Shown here: in pieces, positions 8,921 to 21,889 of the stretch
Layout of the letters: each line of letters begins with the position of its first letter
Position numbering within the stretch: the stretch's first letter is position 1
From: Lotus japonicus
Taxonomy: Eukaryota; Streptophyta; Magnoliopsida; Fabales; Fabaceae
DNA: 64,000 bases
Reading direction: 5' to 3'
Assembly (NCBI RefSeq): GCF_012489685.1
Contig: NC_080042.1
Coordinates: forward strand, 5,210,501-5,274,500
Position numbers and translations under genes: made by a program
Notes under the pieces: generated by a model
The model's input: only the letters and a program-made list of their open reading frames with translations
Database searches by the model: none
Told to the model about the DNA's origin: nothing

Positions 8921-8939
8921 ATTGGCATCAGAGCTTAGG
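8921..8939 (+). other. Primer-binding site, copy A (initiator tRNA-Met type)
   Basis: TTGGCATCAGAGCTTAGG directly follows LTR1. It matches the usual plant tRNA-iMet site TGGTATCAGAGC with one change (T to C). The same site follows LTR2 (17047), LTR3 (26591) and LTR5 (39455). Confidence 0.85.
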
Positions 8940-8979
8940 CTCTAGAACTAACATCTTAACAGGTGTAGAGTAAAGATCC

Positions 8980-10743
8980 ATGGCAGAAGATCAAGCTATC
9001 GCTACATGCTCATCCACCAACAAGCCTCCTTTCTTTGATGGAACCGAATATCCCTACTGGAAGACGCACATGCAACTTTTCATAGAATCCTCAAGCTACA
9101 AGTTGTGGGATATCATTGAAAATGGCAACATCGTCTATAAAGATGACGCTGGTGAACCCATCAAGAAAGATCAGCTGACAGAAGCTCAACGCAAAGACTA
9201 TCAACTCAATTCAAAGGCAAAACTATTTCTCTTATGTGCCTTAAGCAAAGCTCAGTTGGACAAAGTTGATGGACTCGCAACTGCCAAAGAAGTATGGGAA
9301 GCTCTAGGGCTTGCCTATGAAGGTACAGCAAATGTACGTCAAGCCAAAGTAAGTTTACTAGTGGCTGAATATGAAACCTTCAAAATGAAGGAAAATGAAA
9401 CCATTGATGAAATGTTCGCAAGATTTCAAACCATTATCAATGGTCTTCGAAATTTCGATCGCACATACGCACACATTGATCAAATCACAAAAATACTGAG
9501 GTGCCTTCCTAAAAGATGGAGACCCAAAGTTACTGCTATCCAAGAAGCAAGAGATCTTAGCACACTAAAACTTGAAGATCTCCTGGGATCCCTGAAGGTT
9601 CATGAGATTGAACTTTCTCAAGATGAAAGCCTAAAGAAGCAGAAAAGCATCGCCTTCAAAGCTAACATCTCCAAAAACAGTCAGACGAATGAAATGTCTG
9701 ATGAAGAAGATTCCTCAGAAGAACTGTCCGATGATGAGCAAGCACTGTTCAACAGAAAGTTCAAAAAGATGTGGATCAAACAACAAAGAGGAAAAGGCCT
9801 GAAGAAGGACAACAAAAGAGAATCAAGTCAGAAAAAGAAATCCTTTCCACACAAAGGTGAAAGCACCTCAACTGCAGACAAAAGCAACATTACATGTTTC
9901 GAATGCAAAAAGCCAGGTCACATCAAACCAGACTGTCCTAGACTAGCTAAAAAGCCTGTCAGGAAACCATTCTACAAGAAGAAGAAAGCTCTAGTAACTG
10001 GCTGGGATGATTCTGAAAACAACTCTGAAGATGACGAGGAAGAAGAAGATGAAGAATCTCTATTCGCTCTCATGGCTTCAGTAGATGGATCAGATGATGA
10101 TGAAGATGATGAGGTAAGATCTGAAAACCTTGAAGAAGAGTTTAATGAACTGCTTGAACATTCTTACACTTTATCTGAAAAATACAAGAACCTGAAGAAA
10201 CAGTTTTCCAAGTTGCAAAAAGAACATGAGAAAGTTTTAAAAGAAAAAGATTCCATTATTCATGAAAATGAGTTTTTAAAGAAACAAGACTCCACAATGG
10301 AAGTATCGGCTTTAAAGAAAAGAATCAAAGTTTTGATTGATGATTTATCTACTTTCACAATAGGGCATGACAACTTAGTTAAACTATGTGGAAACAGTAG
10401 AGACTTATATGATAAAAGTGGTCTGGGTTTTGACAGCAGTGAACCGTCTAATGAAACTATGTCTGATATATCGTTTACTTCTTCTATTGATAGTGAATCT
10501 AAATTTGTTGTGAACTGTTCAATAGAAAGGGAAGGAAAGAAAATCTTCTATGAGAAGAAGATTCCTCCCAAGCGTGCAACTAACCCTATAGGACCCAAGA
10601 AAATCTGGGTACCTAAGAAATCAATAATACCTGTTGCAGATTTACTTAACAGAACGAAGGAAACGCCAACAATGGTACCTGGACAGTGGATGCTCGCGTC
10701 ATATGACGGGAGAAAAGTCTATGTTCCCCAAGATTCAAGTTAG
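8980..10743 (+). CDS. gag: Gag polyprotein, copy A (587 codons)
   Basis: Structural capsid/nucleocapsid protein of the Sirevirus. The ATG at 8980 is 59 nt after the LTR and is the first in the leader. The N-terminal half (about residues 14-215) is a copia-type Gag domain ([37 protein letters not shown]). One CCHC zinc knuckle lies at about residues 306-319 ([14 protein letters not shown]), preceded by a Lys-rich stretch. An acidic region (about 345-375) is followed by a coiled coil (about 377-437). The last 36 codons overlap Pol in another frame and are probably read only when frameshifting fails. The variant GCTACATGCTCA near the start is shared with copy B only. Confidence 0.93.
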   Translation: MAEDQAIATCSSTNKPPFFDGTEYPYWKTHMQLFIESSSYKLWDIIENGNIVYKDDAGEPIKKDQLTEAQRKDYQLNSKAKLFLLCALSKAQLDKVDGLATAKEVWEALGLAYEGTANVRQAKVSLLVAEYETFKMKENETIDEMFARFQTIINGLRNFDRTYAHIDQITKILRCLPKRWRPKVTAIQEARDLSTLKLEDLLGSLKVHEIELSQDESLKKQKSIAFKANISKNSQTNEMSDEEDSSEELSDDEQALFNRKFKKMWIKQQRGKGLKKDNKRESSQKKKSFPHKGESTSTADKSNITCFECKKPGHIKPDCPRLAKKPVRKPFYKKKKALVTGWDDSENNSEDDEEEEDEESLFALMASVDGSDDDEDDEVRSENLEEEFNELLEHSYTLSEKYKNLKKQFSKLQKEHEKVLKEKDSIIHENEFLKKQDSTMEVSALKKRIKVLIDDLSTFTIGHDNLVKLCGNSRDLYDKSGLGFDSSEPSNETMSDISFTSSIDSESKFVVNCSIEREGKKIFYEKKIPPKRATNPIGPKKIWVPKKSIIPVADLLNRTKETPTMVPGQWMLASYDGRKVYVPQDSS

Positions 10744-13700
10744 ATCTGATGGTGGATTTGTAACCTTTGGTGGAAATCAAAAAGGATTCTTTGTTGGAGA
10801 AGGTACTGTTGGTAAGGAACCTCTTCCAGTAATTAATAATGTCTTATTAGTTGAAGGGTTAAAACATAATCTACTTAGCATAAGTCAATTATGTGATAGT
10901 GGGTTCACTGTTTCCTTTAATAAAGTGAAGTGTAGTGTTACTGATTCCGATGACAAAATCATCTTTGAAGCTCAGAGACAAGGGAATCTATATAAGACGA
11001 ACTTGGAAAACCTAGCAAATCAAAATGTAACTTGTCTAGTATCATCAGAGGATAATACATGGCTTTGGCATAGGAAGCTAGGGCATGCATCCTTAAGGAC
11101 CATTACTAAAATCATAAGTAATGACTTAGTACGTGGTTTGCCAAAACTATCTATTAAATCTGATGCTACATGTTCTGCATGTACTCAAAGCAAACAGCAT
11201 CGTACCTCCTGTCGTGCTAAAAACTTTGTCAGTACTAGCAAACCTCTGGACCTCTTACATATGGATTTGTTTGGTCCCACTAGGGTAGCTAGTGTTTCTG
11301 GAAAAAGATTTTGTTTTGTCATTATCGATGACTACACAAGATTCTGTTGGGTCTACTTCCTAAGAAGCAAGGATGAAACATTCCAAGCATTCAAGATCTT
11401 CAGCAAAAGAGTTCAAAATGAAAAGGGCTACTGCATCACAGCCATTCGCAGTGACAGAGGAGGAGAGTTTGTGAATGAAGATTTTGAAAAATTCTGTGCA
11501 CAAGAAGGTATCAGCCATCAGTTCTCAGCTCCAAGGACACCACAGCAAAACGGTGTAGCTGAACGGAAGAACAGATCACTTCAAGAAATGGCAAGGACAA
11601 TGCTCAGTGAAACTTCACTACCAAAGTATTTCTGGGCTGAAGCTATTGAAACTGCATGCTACATTCAGAATAGAATATCTATGCGACCCATGTTGAAAAA
11701 GACTCCATATGAACTATGGAAAGATAGAAAGCCAACTGTATCGTACTTTCATCCATTTGGATGCAAGTGTTACATTCTCAACACCAAGGACAACATCGGA
11801 AAATTTGACAATAAGTCTGATCAAGGAATTCTCCTTGGATATTCTTCTCACTCCAAAGCCTATAGAGTTTACAACTCAAGAACAAAAGTTGTTGAAGAAT
11901 CTATCAATGTCAAGTTCGATGATAGTTCAATCAAGGCCGTTGATCGTTTAGAAAGAGATTTTCTCAATCTAGACCTATCAGATCATGATGAAGCAGATGA
12001 CGACACAACAAGAGCTCAACCATCAGAATCAGTTCATGAAGATCAATCTCCGTCACCTCCTGGTACTATTCCTGAACAGTCCGACCAAGTCATGACTTCA
12101 AGCGGAATCTCACTTCCAAAGGAGTGGAAGTACAGAAGTGATCATCCACCAGAGCAAATCATTGGAAGTGTATCAGAAAGAGTAAAGACCAGATCAGCAT
12201 TCAGAGAAGAATCAAACAGCGCATTCATCTCAGAGATTGAACCAAAGAACGTTGAAGAGGCTCTACAAGATGAAGGATGGATTCTGGCTATGCAAGAAGA
12301 ACTAAATCAATTTGAAAGAAGTCAAGTATGGACCCTAGTTCCAAGACCAACTGGAAAATCTATCATTGGTACTAAATGGGTCTTCAGAAACAAGATGGAT
12401 GAAAATGGGAAAGTCACTAGAAACAAAGCGAGACTAGTAGCACAAGGTTACAACCAACAAGAAGGAATTGACTACACTGAAACGTTCGCACCAGTTGCAA
12501 GAATTGAAGCAATAAGGATACTCCTAGCTTTTGCATGTCAACATTCCATCAAGCTATATCAAATGGATGTCAAAAGCGCCTTTCTGAACGGAGTAATTGA
12601 AGAGGAAGTCTATGTGAAGCAACCTCCAGGCTTTGAAGAACCATCCACTCCAGACTACGTGTACAGGTTGAAGAAAGCTCTGTACGGTTTAAAACAAGCC
12701 CCAAGGGCTTGGTATGATCGTCTAAGCAACTTTCTCATGAAGAATGGTTTTTCAAGAGGAAAGATTGACAACACCCTCTTCAGGAAGCAATTGAAGGACG
12801 ACTACATCCTTGTACAATTGTATGTTGATGATATCATCTTCGGTGCAACTAGCGATAAACTGTGTAAAGAATTTTCTACTCTCATGCAAAGTGAATTTGA
12901 AATGAGTATGATGGGAGAACTGAAATTCTTTCTGGGACTTCAAATCAAGCAAGAGAAAGACAAGATCTTCATACATCAGTCCAAGTACATAAAGGATATG
13001 CTCAAGAAATACAACATGCACAAGTCAAATGAGATGAGTACTCTTATGTATCCCAACACTGTTCTGGACAAAAGTGATGAAAGCTCACCAGTTGACCCAA
13101 CATCGTACAGAGGGATGATTGGTTCACTTCTTTATTTAACGTCCAGCAGACCAGACATAATGTTTAGTGTTTGTCTATGTGCAAGGTTTCAGGTAAACCC
13201 ACAGCAATCTCATCTTAGTGCTGTTAAGCGAATCTTTAGATATTTAATTGGTACTGCTAATCTTGGTCTATTATATGAGAAAGGTGAAGATTTCAGGTTG
13301 AAAGGATTTTGTGATGCGGATTATGCTGGTGATCGAGTTGAACGGAAAAGCACTAGTGGAGGATGCCACTTTCTGGGAAACTGTTTAGTATCCTGGACAA
13401 GTAAACGTCAAAGCACTATTTCCTTATCCACTGCTGAAGCTGAATATGTGGCAGCAAGTTCTTGTTGTACACAACTCCTATGGATAAAGCATCAACTTGA
13501 GGATTACAACATTCATGAAAACAAGATACCTCTTTTATGTGATAACACAAGTGCCATCAATATTGCCAAGAATCCAGTTCAGCATTCAAGAACAAAGCAC
13601 ATTGAGATCAAACATCATTTCATTAGAGATCTTGTGGCAAAGGGAAACATTGATATATCTCATATACACACAGAAGATCAACTTGCTGACATACTCACGA

Positions 13701-13765
13701 AACCTCTTTTAGAAGGCAGATTCTCAGATCTAAGAACAAGGATAAATATGCACTATGCTCAATAA
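10634..13765 (+). CDS. pol: Pol polyprotein, copy A: protease, integrase, reverse transcriptase, RNase H
   Basis: Order is typical of Ty1/copia. Protease has D17-S-G in [13 protein letters not shown]. The integrase zinc module is H146, H151, C180, C183; the integrase triad is D211, D274, E310 with the DD35E spacing. Reverse transcriptase has D645 ([11 protein letters not shown]) and YVDD at 730-733. RNase H has D894, E935 and D970 and ends in the conserved ADILTKPL. All catalytic residues are present. The first codon given (TTG) is only where the frame opens within the overlap with gag; no suitable ATG precedes protease, so entry by +1 frameshift is likely. Private differences from the other copies include GFFVGEG (others GFIVGEG) and Tyr near the C-terminus (others Ser). 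Confidence 0.94.
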   Translation: MQIYLTERRKRQQWYLDSGCSRHMTGEKSMFPKIQVRSDGGFVTFGGNQKGFFVGEGTVGKEPLPVINNVLLVEGLKHNLLSISQLCDSGFTVSFNKVKCSVTDSDDKIIFEAQRQGNLYKTNLENLANQNVTCLVSSEDNTWLWHRKLGHASLRTITKIISNDLVRGLPKLSIKSDATCSACTQSKQHRTSCRAKNFVSTSKPLDLLHMDLFGPTRVASVSGKRFCFVIIDDYTRFCWVYFLRSKDETFQAFKIFSKRVQNEKGYCITAIRSDRGGEFVNEDFEKFCAQEGISHQFSAPRTPQQNGVAERKNRSLQEMARTMLSETSLPKYFWAEAIETACYIQNRISMRPMLKKTPYELWKDRKPTVSYFHPFGCKCYILNTKDNIGKFDNKSDQGILLGYSSHSKAYRVYNSRTKVVEESINVKFDDSSIKAVDRLERDFLNLDLSDHDEADDDTTRAQPSESVHEDQSPSPPGTIPEQSDQVMTSSGISLPKEWKYRSDHPPEQIIGSVSERVKTRSAFREESNSAFISEIEPKNVEEALQDEGWILAMQEELNQFERSQVWTLVPRPTGKSIIGTKWVFRNKMDENGKVTRNKARLVAQGYNQQEGIDYTETFAPVARIEAIRILLAFACQHSIKLYQMDVKSAFLNGVIEEEVYVKQPPGFEEPSTPDYVYRLKKALYGLKQAPRAWYDRLSNFLMKNGFSRGKIDNTLFRKQLKDDYILVQLYVDDIIFGATSDKLCKEFSTLMQSEFEMSMMGELKFFLGLQIKQEKDKIFIHQSKYIKDMLKKYNMHKSNEMSTLMYPNTVLDKSDESSPVDPTSYRGMIGSLLYLTSSRPDIMFSVCLCARFQVNPQQSHLSAVKRIFRYLIGTANLGLLYEKGEDFRLKGFCDADYAGDRVERKSTSGGCHFLGNCLVSWTSKRQSTISLSTAEAEYVAASSCCTQLLWIKHQLEDYNIHENKIPLLCDNTSAINIAKNPVQHSRTKHIEIKHHFIRDLVAKGNIDISHIHTEDQLADILTKPLLEGRFSDLRTRINMHYAQ

Positions 13766-14259
13766 AAGGTATGGAAACAAAGGTTTCTATTTTGCAGGTT
13801 TCGTTCTTCGAAGAACATCCGCACTGTTCTGTCTCCTCACTGTTCAACCAGTAGATCAAATCGTTCAACAACTCTCCGTTCAATGAAGTTGCTCTCAGGA
13901 AATCTATATCGTTTGGTTAACAGCTGGCAAAGACATTGTTTAGTTCAATGCATCATTACTCTTGCACGTGCTACAACAGTGAACTTTGAAAGGTCTCATC
14001 ACATTAAATGCGAAGCAGTTATCTCTCTTACTTTTAACGCGCGTGGTCTCAACTGCTCAATTGTTTAATAGTTTCCCTCTCATGAAAAGAAAACCGCCAT
14101 CTGCACACCACCCAAAACTGCCATTCCTTATTCCAAATCAAATATATCCAAAAGATTTCCTTCTCTCTCTTTCACCTCACTTCATTTGACATTTACTCTC
14201 TCTCTCTCTTCCAAGTAAAGAAACCCTAAGCCTTCTCTGAAACTTCCTCTCATTCCCAA
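13766..14259 (+). promoter_or_regulatory. Pol-to-third-ORF spacer, copy A, with candidate splice acceptor and CT-rich leader
   Basis: No gene. A strong plant-like 3' splice site (TTTCTATTTTGCAG/GT) ends at 13797, only 32 nt after the pol stop. The last 70 bp before the third ORF are CT-rich (CTCTCTCTCTCT near 14194-14208, then AAACCCTAAGCC), like a plant 5' UTR. A weak TATA-like AATATATCC lies near 14143. Both features are conserved in all copies (21890-22383, 31435-31928, 44300-44793). Confidence 0.5.
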
Positions 14260-15215
14260 ATGGCCGGAGTTCGTGCTACCTCTTCCAAAGCCCCTTCCAA
14301 ATCTAAGGCCCCATCCAAGAAAGGTGGTAAAACACCTTACTCTGCTGAAGAAATGGAGATCATCCAGAGGAGATCAGAGAGGATCAACCGCCAACGCTCT
14401 GTTCAACTCAAGGAGGTTGGAGCCGTGAAAACTGAGAAACTGGGTGACAACTCTCTTGTGTCCCCAAGGTACTTTGATCTGAAGGTGTTTGCCTTCGTGA
14501 AGATGGCTGGGCTTGCAGACTTACTTCATCAGGACTGGGAGACGGTGTACACCATGGCTCAGCGCGAAGTGTATGTGCCTTTGGTAAAGGAATTTTATGA
14601 CTGTGCCGTTGTGATAAATCACAGACAAGTCATTAAGTCCAAAGTAAATGACAAGATCATCTCAGTGACTCTCAACGACATGGATGAAGCACTGAATGTG
14701 AAGTTGGAAGTTGGTGAAAAATATTCCCCAAATTGGTTTGCGAAAGTTAATGACTGGAAGTGCATTTGGAAGAACCAAGAGGAACCACTGACTGTGGAAG
14801 TGGGCAATCTCATTGATGATGTAAAGTTCAACAATGCTGTGATTAGCAAGGTTGTCTTACCAAAGGATGGTGCAAGAAATTATGTAAATGCGCATGCAAG
14901 GTACGCATTGTACAAGATCTTGAAAAGAGTGAAAATTAACCCTGCACACTTGATGTGGAACTACTTGATCAACTATCTGGAGAAAAGCCAAGGATACCTT
15001 CCTTTTGGCTCGCTGCTGACCGTTATTTTCGAAAAGAAAGGTGTTATCAAAGAGTTTCTGGAATCAGAGGATCGCTTGAATGAAGATGTGATCTTTCCTT
15101 CACCGATCAGACTGGGAGATGTGAGCAAAATGAACATTCCCTTTGATGCCTCTGATGTTCCTGAAGAATACTTGCCCAGAACAAGGAAAAACACCAGAGG
15201 AAAAGAAAAGGTATC
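14260..15215 (+). CDS. Third ORF (env-position protein), copy A, truncated by an assembly gap
   Basis: The first about 318 codons of the 790-codon protein seen whole in copies C and E, running into N bases at 15216. It includes the conserved domain (LVKEF near residue 107, Y-L-P-F-G near 246). Asp replaces Ala in the NDMDEALNV segment (other copies NDMAEALNV). The continuation is probably the fragment at 36444-37617 on the far side of the middle contig. Confidence 0.85.
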
Positions 15216-15315
15216 NNNNNNNNNNNNNNNNNNNNNNNNNNNNNNNNNNNNNNNNNNNNNNNNNNNNNNNNNNNNNNNNNNNNNNNNNNNNNNNNNNNNN
15301 NNNNNNNNNNNNNNN
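15216..15315. other. Assembly gap (100 N)
   Basis: Exactly 100 unknown bases, the conventional size for a scaffold gap of unknown length. The sequence before it is inside the third ORF; the sequence after it is unrelated. Confidence 0.99.
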
Positions 15316-15636
15316 AGTGGGTGTGGTCCTTACCTAGAATGTTCCCCTTATTTGGGCCTCACAACCGAGGCTCAAATCCCTATGCTAATAGGACAAACCC
15401 AAAAGAATCTAACAGCTGGCAAGGGGGGTCACCCGTAAGCCAGGTGTCCGCTTACCCCTGCTATCGTCGCCTGAGGTCTGGTCGCTAGATATCTCGCCGT
15501 ATCTCACACATAAGATCATTAGCTTTTATAAATTTTCCTCTTTGTCATCCCTAAAAGTAAGATCAGGGAATAGAAATGAGACTTAATTGATCTAATAGTC
15601 TAATGTGCTACCACCGTCTGCATCTACTGTGCTTTA
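15316..15636. other. Unidentified 321-bp sequence at the left end of the middle contig
   Basis: Unrelated to any other part of the window and not part of the Sirevirus internal region or of the gypsy LTR that should flank LTR2. No ORF, repeat or terminal motif that I can name. The last bases before LTR2 (GCTTTA) do not match the GATCA duplication. Confidence 0.6.
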
Positions 15637-17046
15637 TGTTAAGTTCAAACGTGTTACAACGTGTTTCAATCTTATTTTGATCCTAACAATTTTTATAAAT
15701 ACCTTTCTATACTAAAATCTAATTCCAGATGTTAATGACATTTTTCAGGAAATATATATTTAAGGTCGCATGCTTCAACGAATATGCCTAAGCCTTATAA
15801 GGAAAAGAAGTTTACACAAGATATGATCGCATCGTCCAGTAAACAAGGAAGACACTTATTCTGTATCGTTCTATGCCACGTCATACCTCAGAATTTCAGA
15901 AGAAGTCTTTGAGCGGGAAAGTCAAAATTGTATCTCAACTATTTGCCCCATGCTTTAGTCAGAAGGAAACTAATCTGGTCACGTGCAAACTGATTTATCT
16001 TGAAGAGAGAAGTCTCGATGACCAATGAAGAGGAAAAGGACAACACGTCAACATCACTTTTCCAAAATGTCTCTCTTCTGCAAAGTAGCCCAAAGCTATC
16101 ACCACCTACTAGCTGACAAAGTACACCTTTTTGGCTAAAGGATAGCTTTGAACAGCGGCATGCATTTAATGAAGCTACCAACCGGAGATTTGAATCAATG
16201 GTTAGATGACACTCACAACGGCTACAAACAACGGCCAGATTTTGTGTCTCAACGGCTACACAACTAGCAAGATCATATATAAAGGACATATCTGAAGATT
16301 GAAGAAGAAAAGAAGAGAAAAATTTATTGCAAGAAAAGAAAGAACTCAGAGCAGTTACTCCAAACATTCTTCAAAGCATTAAAAGCTCACAGCAGATTTC
16401 CTAAGAGTCAAATCCGATCTCATACCTCTGCTAAATCAAGAGAGAATACCAAACCTTAAAAGAGTCAAACCTCTTCTCTTACTTCTCTCTTAGATTCTGA
16501 ACTCTTGTGTGCTCCAGCGTCCTTTCAGAACCCAAAACACTTGAGAGTTCCAGTGCCATAAATTGTCTACACCAACTCTTTTGAGAAGAGATTCTTGTAG
16601 AGCCAAACAATCTTGTTGATTGTAGGAGGAGTCCTGTACAATACTTGGAGAAGTCCGTGATAATACTAGGAGGAGTCATGTACAATACTTGGAGAAGTCC
16701 GTGATAATACTAGGAGGAGTCCTGTACAATACTTGGAGAAGTCCGTGATAATACTTGGAGAAGTCCTGTCTAATGTATTGGAGAAGTCCTTGATACTTGC
16801 TAGTGAAAATCTTGGTGGTGGCCAAGTACTGGACGTAGCCCAATCGTTTAGGGTGAACCAGTATAAATTCCTGTGTGCTGATCGTTCTGCTTTATTTACT
16901 TACTTCCGCTGCACTAAACAGTTTTTGAAAAGTCACCAGAACAATTTCTTAGAACTTATCTTCTTTTCATAAACTAAAGTTTTAACAAGTAATTTTTAAG
17001 AACACAATTCAACCCCCCCTTTCTTGTGTTACTTATTTACATATCA
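15637..17046 (+). repeat. LTR2 of the Sirevirus array
   Basis: 1410 bp. Shares the diagnostic variants of LTR1 (CCAGCGTCC, GTCATG in repeat unit 2, short CTAATGTATTGG segment). It carries several single-base losses near the contig end (for example in runs at about 15750, 15805 and 16590) that no other LTR shares. TATA box at 16276-16283. Confidence 0.92.
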
Positions 17047-17105
17047 ATTGGCATCAGAGCTTAGGCTCTAGAACTAACATCTTAACAGGTGTAGAGTAAA
17101 GATCC

Positions 17106-18868
17106 ATGCAGAAGATCAAGCTATCGCTACATGCTCATCCACCAACAAGCCTCCTTTCTTTGATGGAACCGAATATCCCTACTGGAAGACGCACATGCAA
17201 CTTTTCATAGAATCCTCAAGCTACAAGTTGTGGGATATCATTGAAAATGGCAACATCGTCTATAAAGATGACGCTGGTGAACCCATCAAGAAAGATCAGC
17301 TGACAGAAGCTCAACGCAAAGACTATCAACTCAATTCAAAGGCAAAACTATTTCTCTTATGTGCCTTAAGCAAAGCTCAGTTGGACAAAGTTGATGGACT
17401 CGCAACTGCCAAAGAAGTATGGGAAGCTCTAGGGCTTGCCTATGAAGGTACAGCAAATGTACGTCAAGCCAAAGTAAGTTTACTAGTGGCTGAATATGAA
17501 ACCTTCAAAATGAAGGAAAATGAAACCATTGATGAAATGTTCGCAAGATTTCAAACCATTATCAATGGTCTTCGAAATTTCGATCGCACATACGCACACA
17601 TTGATCAAATCACAAAAATACTGAGGTGCCTTCCTAAAAGATGGAGACCCAAAGTTACTGCTATCCAAGAAGCAAGAGATCTTAGCACACTAAAACTTGA
17701 AGATCTCCTGGGATCCCTGAAGGTTCATGAGATTGAACTTTCTCAAGATGAAAGCCTAAAGAAGCAGAAAAGCATCGCCTTCAAAGCTAACATCTCCAAA
17801 AACAGTCAGACGAATGAAATGTCTGATGAAGAAGATTCCTCAGAAGAACTGTCCGATGATGAGCAAGCACTGTTCAACAGAAAGTTCAAAAAGATGTGGA
17901 TCAAACAACAAAGAGGAAAAGGCCTGAAGAAGGACAACAAAAGAGAATCAAGTCAGAAAAAGAAATCCTTTCCACACAAAGGTGAAAGCACCTCAACTGC
18001 AGACAAAAGCAACATTACATGTTTCGAATGCAAAAAGCCAGGTCACATCAAACCAGACTGTCCTAGACTAGCTAAAAAGCCTGTCAGGAAACCATTCTAC
18101 AAGAAGAAGAAAGCTCTAGTAACTGGCTGGGATGATTCTGAAAACAACTCTGAAGATGACGAGGAAGAAGAAGATGAAGAATCTCTATTCGCTCTCATGG
18201 CTTCAGTAGATGGATCAGATGATGATGAAGATGATGAGGTAAGATCTGAAAACCTTGAAGAAGAGTTTAATGAACTGCTTGAACATTCTTACACTTTATC
18301 TGAAAAATACAAGAACCTGAAGAAACAGTTTTCCAAGTTGCAAAAAGAACATGAGAAAGTTTTAAAAGAAAAAGATTCCATTATTCATGAAAATGAGTTT
18401 TTAAAGAAACAAGACTCCACAATGGAAGTATCGGCTTTAAAGAAAAGAATCAAAGTTTTGATTGATGATTTATCTACTTTCACAATAGGGCATGACAACT
18501 TAGTTAAACTATGTGGAAACAGTAGAGACTTATATGATAAAAGTGGTCTGGGTTTTGACAGCAGTGAACCGTCTAATGAAACTATGTCTGATATATCGTT
18601 TACTTCTTCTATTGATAGTGAATCTAAATTTGTTGTGAACTGTTCAATAGAAAGGGAAGGAAAGAAAATCTTCTATGAGAAGAAGATTCCTCCCAAGCGT
18701 GCAACTAACCCTATAGGACCCAAGAAAATCTGGGTACCTAAGAAATCAATAATTCCTGTTGCAGATTTACTTAACAGAACGAAGGAAACGCCAACAATGG
18801 TACCTGGACAGTGGATGCTCGCGTCATATGACGGGAGAAAAGTCTATGTTCCCCAAGATTCAAGTTAG
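17106..18868 (+). pseudogene. gag: Gag, copy B, start codon region frameshifted
   Basis: Matches copy A but has lost one G just after the ATG (ATGCAGAAG against ATGGCAGAAG), which puts the start out of frame with the body. The body is open from about 17120 to 18868 with zinc knuckle and coiled coil intact. The loss is a single base in a homopolymer inside the suspect contig, so it may be a sequencing error. Confidence 0.85.
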
Positions 18869-21800
18869 ATCTGATGGTGGATTTGTAACCTTTGGTGGAA
18901 ATCAAAAAGGATTCATTGTTGGAGAAGGTACTGTTGGTAAGGAACCTCTTCCAGTAATTAATAATGTCTTATTAGTTGAAGGGTTAAAACATAATCTACT
19001 TAGCATAAGTCAATTATGTGATAGTGGGTTCACTGTTTCCTTTAATAAAGTGAAGTGTAGTGTTACTGATTCCGATGACAAAATCATCTTTGAAGCTCAG
19101 AGACAAGGGAATCTATATAAGACGAACTTGGAAAACCTAGCAAATCAAAATGTAACTTGTCTAGTATCATCAGAGGATAATACATGGCTTTGGCATAGGA
19201 AGCTAGGGCATGCATCCTTAAGGACCATTACTAAAATCATAAGTAATGACTTAGTACGTGGTTTGCCAAAACTATCTATTAAATCTGATGCTACATGTTC
19301 TGCATGTACTCAAAGCAAACAGCATCGTACCTCCTGTCGTGCTAAAAACTTTGTCAGTACTAGCAAACCTCTGGACCTCTTACATATGGATTTGTTTGGT
19401 CCCACTAGGGTAGCTAGTGTTTCTGGAAAAAGATTTTGTTTTGTCATTATCGATGACTACACAAGATTCTGTTGGGTCTACTTCCTAAGAAGCAAGGATG
19501 AAACATTCCAAGCATTCAAGATCTTCAGCAAAAGAGTTCAAAATGAAAAGGGCTACTGCATCACAGCCATTCGCAGTGACAGAGGAGGAGAGTTTGTGAA
19601 TGAAGATTTTGAAAAATTCTGTGCACAAGAAGGTATCAGCCATCAGTTCTCAGCTCCAAGGACACCACAGCAAAACGGTGTAGCTGAACGGAAGAACAGA
19701 TCACTTCAAGAAATGGCAAGGACAATGCTCAGTGAAACTTCACTACCAAAGTATTTCTGGGCTGAAGCTATTGAAACTGCATGCTACATTCAGAATAGAA
19801 TATCTATGCGACCCATGTTGAAAAAGACTCCATATGAACTATGGAAAGATAGAAAGCCAACTGTATCGTACTTTCATCCATTTGGATGCAAGTGTTACAT
19901 TCTCAACACCAAGGACAACATCGGAAAATTTGACAATAAGTCTGATCAAGGAATTCTCCTTGGATATTCTTCTCACTCCAAAGCCTATAGAGTTTACAAC
20001 TCAAGAACAAAAGTTGTTGAAGAATCTATCAATGTCAAGTTCGATGATAGTTCAATCAAGGCGTTGATCGTTTAGAAAGAGATTTTCTCAATCTAGACCT
20101 ATCAGATCATGATGAAGCAGATGACGACACAACAAGAGCTCAACCATCAGAATCAGTTCATGAAGATCAATCTCCGTCACCTCCTGGTACTATTCCTGAA
20201 CAGTCCGACCAAGTCATGACTTCAAGCGGAATCTCACTTCCAAAGGAGTGGAAGTACAGAAGTGATCATCCACCAGAGCAAATCATTGGAAGTGTATCAG
20301 AAAGAGTAAAGACCAGATCAGCATTCAGAGAAGAATCAAACAGCGCATTCATCTCAGAGATTGAACCAAAGAACGTTGAAGAGGCTCTACAAGATGAAGG
20401 ATGGATTCTGGCTATGCAAGAAGAACTAAATCAATTTGAAAGAAGTCAAGTATGGACCCTAGTTCCAAGACCAACTGGAAAATCTATCATTGGTACTAAA
20501 TGGGTCTTCAGAAACAAGATGGATGAAAATGGGAAAGTCACTAGAAACAAAGCGAGACTAGTAGCACAAGGTTACAACCAACAAGAAGGAATTGACTACA
20601 CTGAAACGTTCGCACCAGTTGCAAGAATTGAAGCAATAAGGATACTCCTAGCTTTTGCATGTCAACATTCCATCAAGCTATATCAAATGGATGTCAAAAG
20701 CGCCTTTCTGAACGGAGTAATTGAAGAGGAAGTCTATGTGAAGCAACCTCCAGGCTTTGAAGAACCATCCACTCCAGACTACGTGTACAGGTTGAAGAAA
20801 GCTCTGTACGGTTTAAAACAAGCCCCAAGGGCTTGGTATGATCGTCTAAGCAACTTTCTCATGAAGAATGGTTTTTCAAGAGGAAAGATTGACAACACCC
20901 TCTTCAGGAAGCAATTGAAGGACGACTACATCCTTGTACAATTGTATGTTGATGATATCATCTTCGGTGCAACTAGCGATAAACTGTGTAAAGAATTTTC
21001 TACTCTCATGCAAAGTGAATTTGAAATGAGTATGATGGGAGAACTGAAATTCTTTCTGGGACTTCAAATCAAGCAAGAGAAAGACAAGATCTTCATACAT
21101 CAGTCCAAGTACATAAAGGATATGCTCAAGAAATACAACATGCACAAGTCAAATGAGATGAGTACTCTTATGTATCCCAACACTGTTCTGGACAAAAGTG
21201 ATGAAAGCTCACCAGTTGACCCAACATCGTACAGAGGGATGATTGGTTCACTTCTTTATTTAACGTCCAGCAGACCAGACATAATGTTTAGTGTTTGTCT
21301 ATGTGCAAGGTTTCAGGTAAACCCACAGCAATCTCATCTTAGTGCTGTTAAGCGAATCTTTAGATATTTAATTGGTACTGCTAATCTTGGTCTATTATAT
21401 GAGAAAGGTGAAGATTTCAGGTTGAAAGGATTTTGTGATGCGGATTATGCTGGTGATCGAGTTGAACGGAAAAGCACTAGTGGAGGATGTCACTTTCTGG
21501 GAAACTGTTTAGTATCCTGGACAAGTAAACGTCAAAGCACTATTTCCTTATCCACTGCTGAAGCTGAATATGTGGCAGCAAGTTCTTGTTGTACACAACT
21601 CCTATGGATAAAGCATCAACTTGAGGATTACAACATTCATGAAAACAAGATACCTCTTTTATGTGATAACACAAGTGCCATCAATATTGCCAAGAATCCA
21701 GTTCAGCATTCAAGAACAAAGCACATTGAGATCAAACATCATTTCATTAGAGATCTTGTGGCAAAGGGAAACATTGATATATCTCATATACACACAGAAG

Positions 21801-21889
21801 ATCAACTTGCTGACATACTCACGAAACCTCTTTTAGAAGGCAGATTCTCAGATCTAAGAACAAGGATAAATATGCACTCTGCTCAATAA
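18759..21889 (+). pseudogene. pol: Pol, copy B, one frameshift
   Basis: Protease and integrase are intact to about 20061, where one C is missing (AAGGCGTTG against AAGGCCGTTG in A, C and E). The frame shifts and stops at 20073-20075. Reverse transcriptase and RNase H follow in the corrected frame to 21889 with all catalytic motifs. The break lies in the linker between integrase and reverse transcriptase. A homopolymer loss; assembly error is as likely as true decay. Confidence 0.88.
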
